From positions 1 through 60,585 of the forward strand of contig JAZTXK010000077.1 in NCBI GenBank assembly GCA_045636385.1: 60,585 nucleotides of DNA, read 5' to 3'. Numbering within the stretch: position 1 is the stretch's first letter; each line of letters begins with the position of its first letter. Of the stretch, positions 43,276 to 51,595 are shown piece by piece. This stretch comes from CAG-390 sp045636385 (GTDB taxonomy: Bacteria > Bacillota > Clostridia > Oscillospirales > CAG-272). Under the pieces are notes generated by a model. The model was given only the letters and a program-made list of their open reading frames with translations, did no database searches and was not told the DNA's origin. The position numbers were made by a program, and so were the translations under genes.

Positions 43276-43314
43276 AAAATCAGGAAGGCACGAGCCTTCC
43301 TGATTTTATTTTTT
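43276..43314. terminator. Bidirectional terminator between divIC and the TSCPD gene
   Basis: A perfect 14-bp stem, AAAATCAGGAAGGC with GCCTTCCTGATTTT, around ACGA, then a T6 tail on the plus strand and an A-rich left flank that gives a U-run on the minus strand. It serves both converging operons. Confidence 0.93.
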
Positions 43315-43564
43315 AAAGAGACATTTCCTTAAGTGCCGTTGCAAGCTGATCGGGGCAGGAGGTGGGGCGAGGACCGCACTTGATGCCCTCAAGACGGGAG
43401 ATCGCTTCGGCTACACTCATTCCTTTAACAAGTGCTGCAACGCCCTGAGTGTTTCCGCTGCATCCGCCGATGAATTTAACCGATTCGATAATGGAATCGT
43501 CGTTTACTGTGATCTCGATTGCGCGGGAGCAGGTTCCCTTGGTGGTATAAGTATACTGTTTCAT
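43313..43564 (-). CDS. TSCPD-domain protein (TIGR03905 type)
   Basis: 83 residues. The family name-giving TSCPD motif appears as PTSCPDQLA near residue 68, along with cysteines in GTCSRAI, GGCSGNTQG and KCGP. The domain also occurs at the C-terminus of class II ribonucleotide reductases, where it binds metal. As a stand-alone protein its role is unknown. It follows htpG on the same strand after 26 bases with an AAAGGA ribosome binding site, so it is co-transcribed with it. Confidence 0.9.
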   Translation of the reverse strand: MKQYTYTTKGTCSRAIEITVNDDSIIESVKFIGGCSGNTQGVAALVKGMSVAEAISRLEGIKCGPRPTSCPDQLATALKEMSL

Positions 43565-43590
43565 TTGTATTTTTCCTTTCGTGGATATAA

Positions 43591-45477
43591 TTAAATCATA
43601 TTAAGAAGCTTGTAGCTGTCTGCAAGGAAGGACTTGAGCTCATCCGCAGAGGGCTTTTTGTAAGCAAGAAGTGCGAGCTTGTAGATGTACGAAGCGAGAA
43701 TTTCAGCCTTGTCGCTGTCGCTGTCAAGCATAGCACAAAGCTTGGGGTAAAGCGGGGAGGAGGTGTTGAGAGTGAAGGTATAATCAAGCGGGAAGGATTC
43801 TGCCGCATTTCCGCCGAGAGCGTAAAGCTGCATCATATCCTCGAATCTTCTCGATTCTTCGCTGACACTGAGGATCGCAGGAATTTCGACGTTCTTCAAC
43901 GCTTCTTTCAAAACCGTGAGCTTTTCGTTACCGGATGTTTTGCGGAAGATTTCAACAACTGATTCGGGAAGTGAACTTTCATCCTCGGGGAAGGCTTCCT
44001 TGATGATATCGGTTACGCCGGAATCGACTCGTACGAATTTGATGCCCTCGCGGTAATGCTCCAACGCTGCAAGGAATTGCGAGTCCATAACGAGATCAAA
44101 AATTGCAACCTCGACTCCCTCGTCGGTAAAGAGGGCAATGTTCTGCGACTGCTGTGAAATATCGTTCGTGTAGTAGACAACTCCCTCGTGCTTATCCTTG
44201 GCATTTTCAAGGTATTCGTCAAGCGTTACGGTCTTTCCGCCCACCAGACGGAGCATGATGCTGTCCTTGATACGGTCGTAGAATTTCTTTTCCTTGAGGC
44301 AAGCATATTCAATGAATACGCGGATGTCTTCATAGATCTTCTCATAGGTCTCTCGATCGGTATTAAGGAGCGCGTTGAGCTTGTCTGCAACTTTTTTTAC
44401 GATGTGCTGTCCTACCTTGCGGACGTATGCGTTGTCCTGCAGATAGCTTCTCGATACGTTAAGCGGAAGCTCGGGGCAATCAAGCGCACCGCGGAGCATA
44501 AGAAGATAGTCGGGAAGGACCTCTTTGATGTTGTCGGCAACGAATACCTGATTGTAGTAAAGCTTGATTTCACCCTCGAGCGATTGAGACTCGTTGCGGA
44601 TCTTGGGGAAGTAGAGAATACCCTTGAAATTAAGCGGGAAGTCTGCATTGATATGAATGCTGAAAAGCGGATCGTCGAAGTCGTTAAATATCTTATGATA
44701 GAAGGAATTATATTCCTCGGTAGATATCTCGCTCGCGGGCTTGCTCCAGAGAGGGAGCTTTTCGTTGATGGGAGAATCGGAGCATTCCTCGCAATCGCAG
44801 CTTTCGTCGTGATTATGCTCGCATTCGGACTCACCGACTTCGGAGAAATAAATATCAATGGGCATAAACGCGCAATACTTATTAAGGATAGCCTTGAGCT
44901 TGTCCGCATTCAGATATTCCTTTTCAGCCTCGGAAATATGCATAATGACAGAGGTTCCGCGTTCGGTTCTTTCGGACGGAGTAAGCTCGTATTCGCCGTT
45001 TTCATTGCAAGTGAAGTGAACGGGCTCCGCATCGGTGTAAGATTTGGTATCAACTTCAACAATGTCGCTGACCATAAACGCGGAATAGAATCCGAGACCG
45101 AAGTGACCGATAATACCACCCGATTGATCTCCGCCCTCGTATTTTTCAATAAAATCGAGCGCACCGGAGAGAGCGATGGAACAAATATATTTTTGTACCT
45201 CTTCCAAGGTCATTCCGATACCGTTATCGGTTACCGTGATAGTAGATTCCTCTTTGTCGAGCACGACGGAAATCTTGATTTCGTCGCCTTCGGGAATAGT
45301 AAACTGACCGAGCGAGTGCAGACGCTTCAGCTTGACAGAAGCATCCGATGCGTTGGATACGATTTCGCGAAGAAAAATATCTTTATCGGAATATAACCAT
45401 TTTTTGATTATGGGGAAAATATGCTGTGTTTCTACGGAAATTCCACCGCGGAAAACACCACCGTTGGTTTCTGACAT
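43591..45477 (-). CDS. htpG: Molecular chaperone HtpG (Hsp90)
   Basis: 628 residues. The GHKL ATP-binding domain has FLREIVSNASDA, DNGIGM and GHFGLGFYS; the middle domain starts with LPLWSKPASEIS; the C-terminal dimer domain is complete. Between the N and middle domains is an unusual insert, residues 216-236, with C219, H221, H223, C227, C229 and C232 (pattern C-x-H-x-H-x3-C-x-C-x2-C), which looks like a metal-binding cluster. Ordinary HtpG linkers there are acidic without Cys. The promoter is a perfect consensus; a GGAGG ribosome binding site precedes the ATG. Co-transcribed with the TSCPD gene. Confidence 0.97.
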   Translation of the reverse strand: MSETNGGVFRGGISVETQHIFPIIKKWLYSDKDIFLREIVSNASDASVKLKRLHSLGQFTIPEGDEIKISVVLDKEESTITVTDNGIGMTLEEVQKYICSIALSGALDFIEKYEGGDQSGGIIGHFGLGFYSAFMVSDIVEVDTKSYTDAEPVHFTCNENGEYELTPSERTERGTSVIMHISEAEKEYLNADKLKAILNKYCAFMPIDIYFSEVGESECEHNHDESCDCEECSDSPINEKLPLWSKPASEISTEEYNSFYHKIFNDFDDPLFSIHINADFPLNFKGILYFPKIRNESQSLEGEIKLYYNQVFVADNIKEVLPDYLLMLRGALDCPELPLNVSRSYLQDNAYVRKVGQHIVKKVADKLNALLNTDRETYEKIYEDIRVFIEYACLKEKKFYDRIKDSIMLRLVGGKTVTLDEYLENAKDKHEGVVYYTNDISQQSQNIALFTDEGVEVAIFDLVMDSQFLAALEHYREGIKFVRVDSGVTDIIKEAFPEDESSLPESVVEIFRKTSGNEKLTVLKEALKNVEIPAILSVSEESRRFEDMMQLYALGGNAAESFPLDYTFTLNTSSPLYPKLCAMLDSDSDKAEILASYIYKLALLAYKKPSADELKSFLADSYKLLNMI

Positions 45478-45511
45478 AAAAGTGCCTCCGTGTTAAATTG
45501 ATTTAATATTA

Positions 45512-45540
45512 ATTATACATTATCTATACGCTTTTGTCAA
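45512..45540 (-). promoter_or_regulatory. Promoter of htpG
   Basis: Minus strand: TTGACA, 17 bases, TATAAT. Both hexamers are the exact consensus. No CIRCE element (TTAGCACTC inverted repeat) is seen near it, so HrcA control is unlikely. Confidence 0.88.
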
Positions 45541-45612
45541 GCCAATTAAAGAATCATTATATTTAATAATATATTAAATATCAAAAAAATTGCATAATTA
45601 ATTAAAAAACAC

Positions 45613-45641
45613 TTGAAAAATTCCCGACTTTATGATATCAT
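45613..45641 (+). promoter_or_regulatory. Promoter of ispE
   Basis: TTGAAA at 45613-45618, 17 bases, TATCAT at 45636-45641, 25 bases before the ispE ATG. It sits inside an upstream frame extension and rules that extension out. Confidence 0.78.
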
Positions 45642-45666
45642 TTATATAACTGTGGAGGCTGATATT

Positions 45667-46557
45667 ATGTTGAAAATCAAAGCTAACGCCAAGATAAATT
45701 TGTTTCTTGAAATTACGGGAAAATTACAGAACGGTTACCATACCGTTGATACCGTAATGCAATCGGTTTCGCTTTCCGATTCACTTGAATTGGAACTGAT
45801 CCCTCGATGTGAGGGCATAAAGCTTTCGTGCGACCTGCCCGGTATTCCCGCGGATGAGCGCAATATAGCTTTTAAGACAGCAAAGGCATATCTCGAAGCA
45901 ACGAACGCCGATTGCGGAGTAAGAATAAAAATAAATAAATCAATTCCTTCCGAAGCGGGAATGGGCGGAGGAAGTGCGGACGGAGCCGCAGTGCTTATTG
46001 GTTTAAATGAGCTTTGCGGAAAACCGCTTGAGGAAGACGCACTTGAGAAAATAGCATCAAAGTTCGGCGCGGATATTCCTTTTTTCATAAGAGGCGGAAC
46101 CAAGCGATTATTGGGCATTGGAACCGAAACGGTGGAGAAATATACTTCTCCGAACCTGCCCCTGGTGATCGCTAAACCCCAAGCCGGTGTTTCGACACCT
46201 CAGGCTTACCGCTTGCTCGACATGATCTTTGCTGACTTTGCCGATCACAAACCTATGAGTCCTGAAGGTCTGATAGATTTTATATGCGGCAAGCCCGGTG
46301 GCTGTTCCGGCGTGCTTTTCAATCGCTTTGAGAGTATTCTCGGCGAAATGTGCCCTGAGTCAAAGGCTTTGATAGATTTTTTGCGGGATCGCTCTCACGG
46401 CAGTCTGCTTTGCGGCAGCGGCGCGGCGGTTTTTGCCGTTGCAGACAGTATGAATCACGCAAAGGCGCTTGCGAACCAAGTTAAAAACGAATACTCTGAT
46501 TGCTCGGTATGGACCGCCGAAACGGTCTCGGGCGGTTGTTCAATATTATTAAACTAA
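45667..46557 (+). CDS. ispE: 4-diphosphocytidyl-2-C-methyl-D-erythritol kinase
   Basis: 296 residues, GHMP kinase family. Begins KANAKINLFLEI and has the ATP loop PSEAGMGGGSADGAA, with GADIPFF further on, all as in IspE. It adds the 2-phosphate in the MEP route to isoprenoids. The start is the ATG 8 bases after TGGAGG; the frame is open 18 codons further up but that part holds the promoter. In many Firmicutes ispE is near rsmA (ksgA); here it stands opposite htpG. Confidence 0.96.
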   Translation: MLKIKANAKINLFLEITGKLQNGYHTVDTVMQSVSLSDSLELELIPRCEGIKLSCDLPGIPADERNIAFKTAKAYLEATNADCGVRIKINKSIPSEAGMGGGSADGAAVLIGLNELCGKPLEEDALEKIASKFGADIPFFIRGGTKRLLGIGTETVEKYTSPNLPLVIAKPQAGVSTPQAYRLLDMIFADFADHKPMSPEGLIDFICGKPGGCSGVLFNRFESILGEMCPESKALIDFLRDRSHGSLLCGSGAAVFAVADSMNHAKALANQVKNEYSDCSVWTAETVSGGCSILLN

Positions 46558-46585
46558 AATAAAATTAAGGATGGAGAATAGAATA

Positions 46586-47743
46586 ATGGAAAATAAAGAC
46601 ATTTATTTCGGTCGCGGTACTGCGGAGATGTTTGATGACTATATGGATTTCATCAACTATGTTTTTGGCTTCAACGGAAATTCCAGCGACTTCAAAAAGC
46701 TTTTACCCAAGCTCTATAAATACGAGTACGAGCCCGCAGTAAACTCTTACGTTACTGTTGAAGGTGGAAAACTAAAAGCAGCTGTCGGCGCTTTTGACCA
46801 CGACATTTCCGTTTGCGGAGAGTACCTTAAAGCAAGAGGTATCGGAAACGTAGCCGTTCATCCCTATACTCGCGGCAGCGGTTATATGAAAAAGCTTATG
46901 AATATTGCGCTTGAGGATATGATCAAGGAAGGTGTTGTCCTTTCCGTCCTGGGCGGCAGAAGACAGAGATACAACTGGTTTTCATACGATAAGGTAGGAC
47001 AGGCAGTATCTATGTCCTTCAACGAAGATAATATGCGTCACACGTTTGGAAAAAACAGAACTCACAGCATAACCTTCAAGAAGCTTACCGCGGCTGATAC
47101 GGATATTTTCAAGGAGATCAAAAAACTCTCCGAAAGCTATCCTTTCTATGCAATCAGAGAAGAAAGCAAATATTTTGAGATCCTTTCCTCCTGGCAGCAG
47201 AGTGCTTATGCCGGATTTGAAGACGGTAAGTTCGTTGGATATGCCGTAGCTAAGGGAACCGACGTAAACGAATTCCTCGTTTGCGATGAAAACAGAGTCT
47301 GCGAATTTATTACTGCATTGTTCGACTATTTCAGATCGTCTATGCACGTAAAGATTCCGGCGTTCCTGCCGAAATATATCGACGCACTTTACAGACTGTG
47401 CGAGGGGTATAACGTAGAAACCGCAAAATTCTTTACCATTTTTGATTACAAAAAGGTTGCTTACGCCTTTATGAAGCTCAAGGCTACGTACTGCGATCTT
47501 CCCGACGGAAGCCTTGTACTCGATATCGACGGCTTTGCGAAGAAAGAGAAGCTTGAGCTTTCCGTCAAGAACGGCGTTATTTCCGTTGATTACACCGATA
47601 AAGACGCTGATATCTCGCTTTCACATCTTGAAGCGATGAACTTCCTCTTTGCGCCTGTTTGCCCTATGCGCGAGTCGTTGCCTCTGTTCGCGAAAATCTG
47701 GCTGCCTCTGCCGATTTATCTTTACAGCAGTGATGCTGTGTGA
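46586..47743 (+). CDS. GNAT-family N-acetyltransferase (Eis-like architecture)
   Basis: 385 residues. An N-terminal GNAT fold with the acetyl-CoA motif A around VAVHPYTRGSGYMKKLM, a second GNAT-like part in the middle, and a C-terminal SCP2-like segment, which resembles Eis/COG4552 proteins. The acceptor is unknown. GGAG at 46573-46576 is 9 bases before the chosen ATG; an ATG 15 bases earlier overlaps the RBS and is less likely. It follows ispE after 28 bases. Confidence 0.82.
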   Translation: MENKDIYFGRGTAEMFDDYMDFINYVFGFNGNSSDFKKLLPKLYKYEYEPAVNSYVTVEGGKLKAAVGAFDHDISVCGEYLKARGIGNVAVHPYTRGSGYMKKLMNIALEDMIKEGVVLSVLGGRRQRYNWFSYDKVGQAVSMSFNEDNMRHTFGKNRTHSITFKKLTAADTDIFKEIKKLSESYPFYAIREESKYFEILSSWQQSAYAGFEDGKFVGYAVAKGTDVNEFLVCDENRVCEFITALFDYFRSSMHVKIPAFLPKYIDALYRLCEGYNVETAKFFTIFDYKKVAYAFMKLKATYCDLPDGSLVLDIDGFAKKEKLELSVKNGVISVDYTDKDADISLSHLEAMNFLFAPVCPMRESLPLFAKIWLPLPIYLYSSDAV

Positions 47744-47754
47744 GGTAACCGAAG

Positions 47755-48546
47755 GTGGAAGTCTCAAAGTATCAATTCAAATTTGACGAGACTATGGCGG
47801 AGAGCTACGCCGATATAGTTCTTTGCACAGCTCTTGACATTGGCGAGCATCTGCTGAAAAACGGTGCAGAAGTGTCGAGAGTTGAGGATACGATCGAGCG
47901 AATTTGCTTTGCTTACGGCGCAGCTCACGTTGAATCTTTTTCAATAACTACGCTTATTGTTGCCTCCGTCAGAATGAAGGACGGCGAATTTTCGGAGCAG
48001 ATGCGCCACGTTAAAACGTCGGCTATGAATTTGCATCGAGTTGAAAAGCTCAATAATATTTCGCGCTTGATCTGTCAAGAGCACATTCCTGTTTCGGAAG
48101 CGCGAGAGATGATTGAAAAATACAAAAGAAGCAAGCCGTATCCCGAAGTGATTCAGATCCTGGGACAGGTTTTGGTAGTATTTGGATTCACCTTATTCTT
48201 TGGCGGTATGTGGCTCGACAGCCTTGCGGCTGCAATCATTGCGCTTGTCGTTGCTCTTGTGTCAAAAATTGATCTGCCCTTTAATCAAGGCAATATGCAG
48301 GTTATTATCCGCTCCTTTATTGCGGGAGCTCTTTCGGAGATCTCTTTTAATATCGGTTTTTCACAAAATCTCGATAGTGTTTTGATCGGCACGATAATGA
48401 TGCTTATCCCGGGACTAGCTTTCGGTACTGCCGTTTACGATATGTTTAACGGCAACCTGATCTCGGGTATGATGCGTGCGCTGCAGTGTCTCGTCGTTGC
48501 AATTTTTATCGCTATCGGCTACGCCGCCGCACTTTGGCTCGTATAA
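47755..48546 (+). CDS. Threonine/serine exporter family, N-terminal half (ThrE, DUF1212)
   Basis: 263 residues. A cytoplasmic N-terminal part (about 1-135, with HLLKNGAEVSRVEDTIERI and SFSITTLIVAS) is followed by five membrane helices. This is the N-terminal half of ThrE-type exporters, which in Corynebacterium are one protein; here the second half is the next gene. The GTG start has TGAGG upstream. An LPR/DUF1212 role in serine or threonine export would fit the serine dehydratase gene 3 kb further on. Confidence 0.87.
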   Translation: MEVSKYQFKFDETMAESYADIVLCTALDIGEHLLKNGAEVSRVEDTIERICFAYGAAHVESFSITTLIVASVRMKDGEFSEQMRHVKTSAMNLHRVEKLNNISRLICQEHIPVSEAREMIEKYKRSKPYPEVIQILGQVLVVFGFTLFFGGMWLDSLAAAIIALVVALVSKIDLPFNQGNMQVIIRSFIAGALSEISFNIGFSQNLDSVLIGTIMMLIPGLAFGTAVYDMFNGNLISGMMRALQCLVVAIFIAIGYAAALWLV

Positions 48547-48558
48547 ATGGAGGCAGAA

Positions 48559-49020
48559 ATGGAACGTATTGCATTTTTACTTTTTGCCGCCGCGCTTGGT
48601 ATAGGCGGATACGTGCTCATGGCGCGAGGTTCTTTGAGATCTCTGTTGCCCTCACTCGTTGTCGGCGTTATAGGAACGGGAATTTATCTCGTTTCGCTTG
48701 AATTCGGCCTGCCCGAATTTGCATCCAATTTTTTCGGAGCAACAATTATTTACATAGGCTGTGCCATTTCCGCAAAGCTTTTTAAAGCTCCGACGACAAT
48801 TTTCCTTATTCCCGCACAAATAATTCTTGTGCCCGGAAAATACCTTTATCATACCTTCAGCAATTTGCTTGCAGATGAATATGCGCTTGCGTGGGAATCC
48901 TGCCTTATGACTTTTGAAGTATCTGCAGGTATCGCTTGCGGACTTGTCTGCGGTCTCATTATTTACTCGATTTCATTGAGCATTCAGAGACCTATCGTCA
49001 AGATGCTGAAAAAGGATTAA
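48559..49020 (+). CDS. Threonine/serine exporter family, C-terminal half (DUF3815)
   Basis: 153 residues with five membrane helices. It is the partner of the preceding gene; both must be made to give the full ten-helix transporter. The ATG at the start has TGGAGG 5 bases before it; an ATG 12 bases earlier overlaps that RBS. The motifs FLIPAQIILVPGKYLY and GCAISAKLFK fit the ThrE C-terminal family. Confidence 0.86.
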   Translation: MERIAFLLFAAALGIGGYVLMARGSLRSLLPSLVVGVIGTGIYLVSLEFGLPEFASNFFGATIIYIGCAISAKLFKAPTTIFLIPAQIILVPGKYLYHTFSNLLADEYALAWESCLMTFEVSAGIACGLVCGLIIYSISLSIQRPIVKMLKKD

Positions 49021-49021
49021 T

Positions 49022-49912
49022 ATGTCTTTACTGAATAAAAACGAAACATATAACGAAAAATCCAATCAAAGGCTCTTCAAAATCTTGAGCGTCTATTTGA
49101 ATCTCGCGCCCGATTTCATTGATTCAGCTATGATCAATGAGATAACGGGTGGCGATACGGCGGGCGACGAATTTGCATTTGCAAACCTTGCTGCAACCGC
49201 GTGCGGACTTGATGTATTTGACAACCCGACGGATAAGCAATTCTTTCGCAGCCATTTTTTGCCCTGCTTTAAGAAGCTTGATGCAACGCCGTATTTTGAT
49301 GATCCATATTATAAGAATATTACGTTCCCCAAAGGAAACGTAGGTGATTGGTCTTTCGAAACTCGTATTTGTAAACCGTATGAAGCGTTTGTATATGATG
49401 ATCCGAAGATCTTTCCCGACGGCAAAATACTGCCGCAAATCGGATTTTTTGATGTCGAATATCCCTTTCCCGCGGTTCTCGAAAATGGTCGCGAGTGGAT
49501 GACGCTGATGCCAAATGAGACAAATACAACGAAGCCCGCGCTTGATATCGCGGAAGGCAAGGTATTGACTTTCGGTCTCGGACTTGGTTACTTCGCGTAT
49601 ATGGCGGCGATAAAGCCCGACGTCGAATCTGTAACTGTTGTTGAAAGAAGCCGCGACGTTATTGAATTGTTCAATAAATTCATTTTGCCGCAGTTCCCGA
49701 ATCCGAAAAAGGTAGAAATCGTTGAATCCGATGCATTTGATTTCGCTGAAAACAGAATGAAAGACGGTGCTTATGATTCGGTGTTTGTTGATATATGGCA
49801 CGATCCTTCGGACGGTTGCGAGCTATATCTTAAAATGAAAGAATATGAATATTTGCTTCCTAACGCTAAATTTGCGTATTGGGTGGAAAAAACTTTGAAA
49901 TTATATATATAA
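49022..49912 (+). CDS. Class I SAM-dependent methyltransferase-like protein
   Basis: 296 residues. A Rossmann-like SAM loop VLTFGLGLGYFAYMAA (about 179-194), the acidic end of strand beta2 in VTVVERS, and FVDIWHDP are typical of the spermidine synthase/methyltransferase fold. About 170 residues precede it with a Cys/Asp-poor helical region I do not recognise. Substrate is not known. The ATG lies one base after the ThrE C-half stop codon, so it is coupled with the exporter. Confidence 0.8.
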   Translation: MSLLNKNETYNEKSNQRLFKILSVYLNLAPDFIDSAMINEITGGDTAGDEFAFANLAATACGLDVFDNPTDKQFFRSHFLPCFKKLDATPYFDDPYYKNITFPKGNVGDWSFETRICKPYEAFVYDDPKIFPDGKILPQIGFFDVEYPFPAVLENGREWMTLMPNETNTTKPALDIAEGKVLTFGLGLGYFAYMAAIKPDVESVTVVERSRDVIELFNKFILPQFPNPKKVEIVESDAFDFAENRMKDGAYDSVFVDIWHDPSDGCELYLKMKEYEYLLPNAKFAYWVEKTLKLYI

Positions 49913-49921
49913 GGTGGTATT

Positions 49922-50665
49922 ATGTTAAGTATCAGAAATTTATCTCTTGTTGCCGATAACGGCGAAGAAACAAAAGTTATTTTAAATAATATTAATTTGG
50001 ATATTGAAGACTCTAAATTTGTAGTATTGACAGGTCCCAACGGTGGCGGCAAGACTACGCTTGCGAAGGTTATTATGGGACTTGTAAAGCCCACTTCGGG
50101 ACAGATCATCTATAACGGCGTTGATATTACCGATATGAGCATTACCGAAAGAGCGCGCCTTGGCATCAGCTACGGCTTTCAGCAGCCTCCCCGCTTCAAG
50201 GGACTGAAGGTAAGAGATCTTCTTGAGCTGGCTTCCGGCAAGGACAAGCTTTCAACAACGGAATGCTGTATGTATCTCAATAAGGTCGGACTTTGTGCCG
50301 CTGATTATATCGACAGAGAGGTTAACACCTCGCTTTCCGGTGGTGAAGTGAAGAGAATTGAGATTGCTACGATTCTTGCACGCAATTCTTCCCTTATGAT
50401 TTTTGACGAGCCCGAGGCGGGAATCGACCTCTGGTCTTTTGCCAAACTGACCGAAACCTTCGGTGAGCTTCATAAGAGCTCTGATGCGACTATGATAATT
50501 ATCTCCCATCAGGAGCGCATTATCGGTCTTGCCGATGAAATCGTAGTTCTTTCGGGCGGAAGTGTTGAAAGAAGAGGAACAAAGGATGAAGTATTCCCCT
50601 CCATCCTCGCGGGCGTCACACCCAGCCCTAAATGTGTGACTTATCACGATAAGAAAGGACAGTAA
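49922..50665 (+). CDS. sufC: SufC-type Fe-S cluster assembly ATPase
   Basis: 247 residues. ABC ATPase with Walker A GPNGGGKTT (38-46), Q-loop GFQQPPRFKG, signature LSGGE, Walker B LMIFDEPEAGID and ISHQE. The GxxYxxQxPxxxxG Q-loop region is a trait of SufC. It pairs with the SufB-like scaffold encoded 5 bases on. With no SufS, SufU or second SufBD protein in the cluster, it looks like the minimal SMS (SmsCB) type system. RBS: AAGGTGG. Confidence 0.93.
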   Translation: MLSIRNLSLVADNGEETKVILNNINLDIEDSKFVVLTGPNGGGKTTLAKVIMGLVKPTSGQIIYNGVDITDMSITERARLGISYGFQQPPRFKGLKVRDLLELASGKDKLSTTECCMYLNKVGLCAADYIDREVNTSLSGGEVKRIEIATILARNSSLMIFDEPEAGIDLWSFAKLTETFGELHKSSDATMIIISHQERIIGLADEIVVLSGGSVERRGTKDEVFPSILAGVTPSPKCVTYHDKKGQ

Positions 50666-50670
50666 TAAAT

Positions 50671-51594
50671 ATGGCACTTAGTCAGACAGAACTCAGTCTG
50701 CTTCGACAGATCGCAGACCTTGAAAAAACGCCTCAGGGCGCATATAATATCAGAAAAAACGGACAGGCTGACAGCCGCTCGTCCACTGAAAATATATTGA
50801 TCGAAACAAAAACCGATAAGCCCGGCATCGACATCCGCATCAAGGACGGAACCAAGAACGAATCGGTTCATATTCCCGTTATCGTTACACAGTCCGGACT
50901 TACCGATATGACCTATAATGATTTCTATATCGGAGACGATTGTGACGTCCTCATCGTTGCGGGTTGCGGAATTCATAACTCCGGTTGCGAAACCGCACAG
51001 CACGATGGTATCCATACATTCTACATCGGTAAGAATACAAAGCTTCGCTACGTTGAAAAGCATTACGGCGAGGGTGAGGGAAGTGGAGAGAGAATTCTCA
51101 ATCCCGTAACCAAGGTTTACGTTGGAGAGGGATCTTCTGTTACCTTTGAGACCACACAGATCAAGGGCGTTGACTCGACCAAAAGAGATACAGAGATAGT
51201 TGTCGGTAAAAATGCCGAAGTCATTATCAATGAAAAGCTTATGACACACGGCAATCAGACCGCTCGCTCCGATATGGAAATCATTCTTGAAGGAGAGGGC
51301 GCAAACGGCAGAGTACTTTCCCGAAGTGTTGCTACCGACGATTCCGTTCAGGTCTTCTATCCCAAAATGACGGGCAGAGCAGAGTGCTTCGGACACGTTG
51401 AATGCGACTCGATCATTATGGGAAAGGCTAAGATTAGCTCCATTCCCGCAATTATTGCAGAACATCCTGATTCGGTTCTCGTCCACGAAGCGGCTATCGG
51501 AAAGATCGCGGGAGAACAGCTTCTCAAGCTTATGACGCTCGGACTTGACGAAAAGCAGGCGGAAGAAAGAATTCTGAAAGGATTCCTTGATTGA
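50671..51594 (+). CDS. SufB/SufD-like Fe-S scaffold (minimal SmsB type)
   Basis: 307 residues of the SufBD superfamily: a right-handed parallel beta-helix core and the ending typical of SufB (CFGHVECDSIIMG, AIIAEHPD, HEAAIGKIAGEQL, LDEKQAEERILKGF). It is much shorter than SufB (about 470 residues) because the N-terminal alpha/beta part is reduced, as in the SmsB form found in anaerobes and methanogens. A conserved Cys is kept in HVEC. With SufC it should build clusters without a second scaffold partner. RBS GAAAGGACAG. Confidence 0.88.
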   Translation: MALSQTELSLLRQIADLEKTPQGAYNIRKNGQADSRSSTENILIETKTDKPGIDIRIKDGTKNESVHIPVIVTQSGLTDMTYNDFYIGDDCDVLIVAGCGIHNSGCETAQHDGIHTFYIGKNTKLRYVEKHYGEGEGSGERILNPVTKVYVGEGSSVTFETTQIKGVDSTKRDTEIVVGKNAEVIINEKLMTHGNQTARSDMEIILEGEGANGRVLSRSVATDDSVQVFYPKMTGRAECFGHVECDSIIMGKAKISSIPAIIAEHPDSVLVHEAAIGKIAGEQLLKLMTLGLDEKQAEERILKGFLD

Positions 51595-51595
51595 T

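Noticed and set aside
45478..45666. CIRCE element for HrcA control of htpG
   Set aside because: No TTAGCACTC inverted repeat occurs in the htpG-ispE gap.
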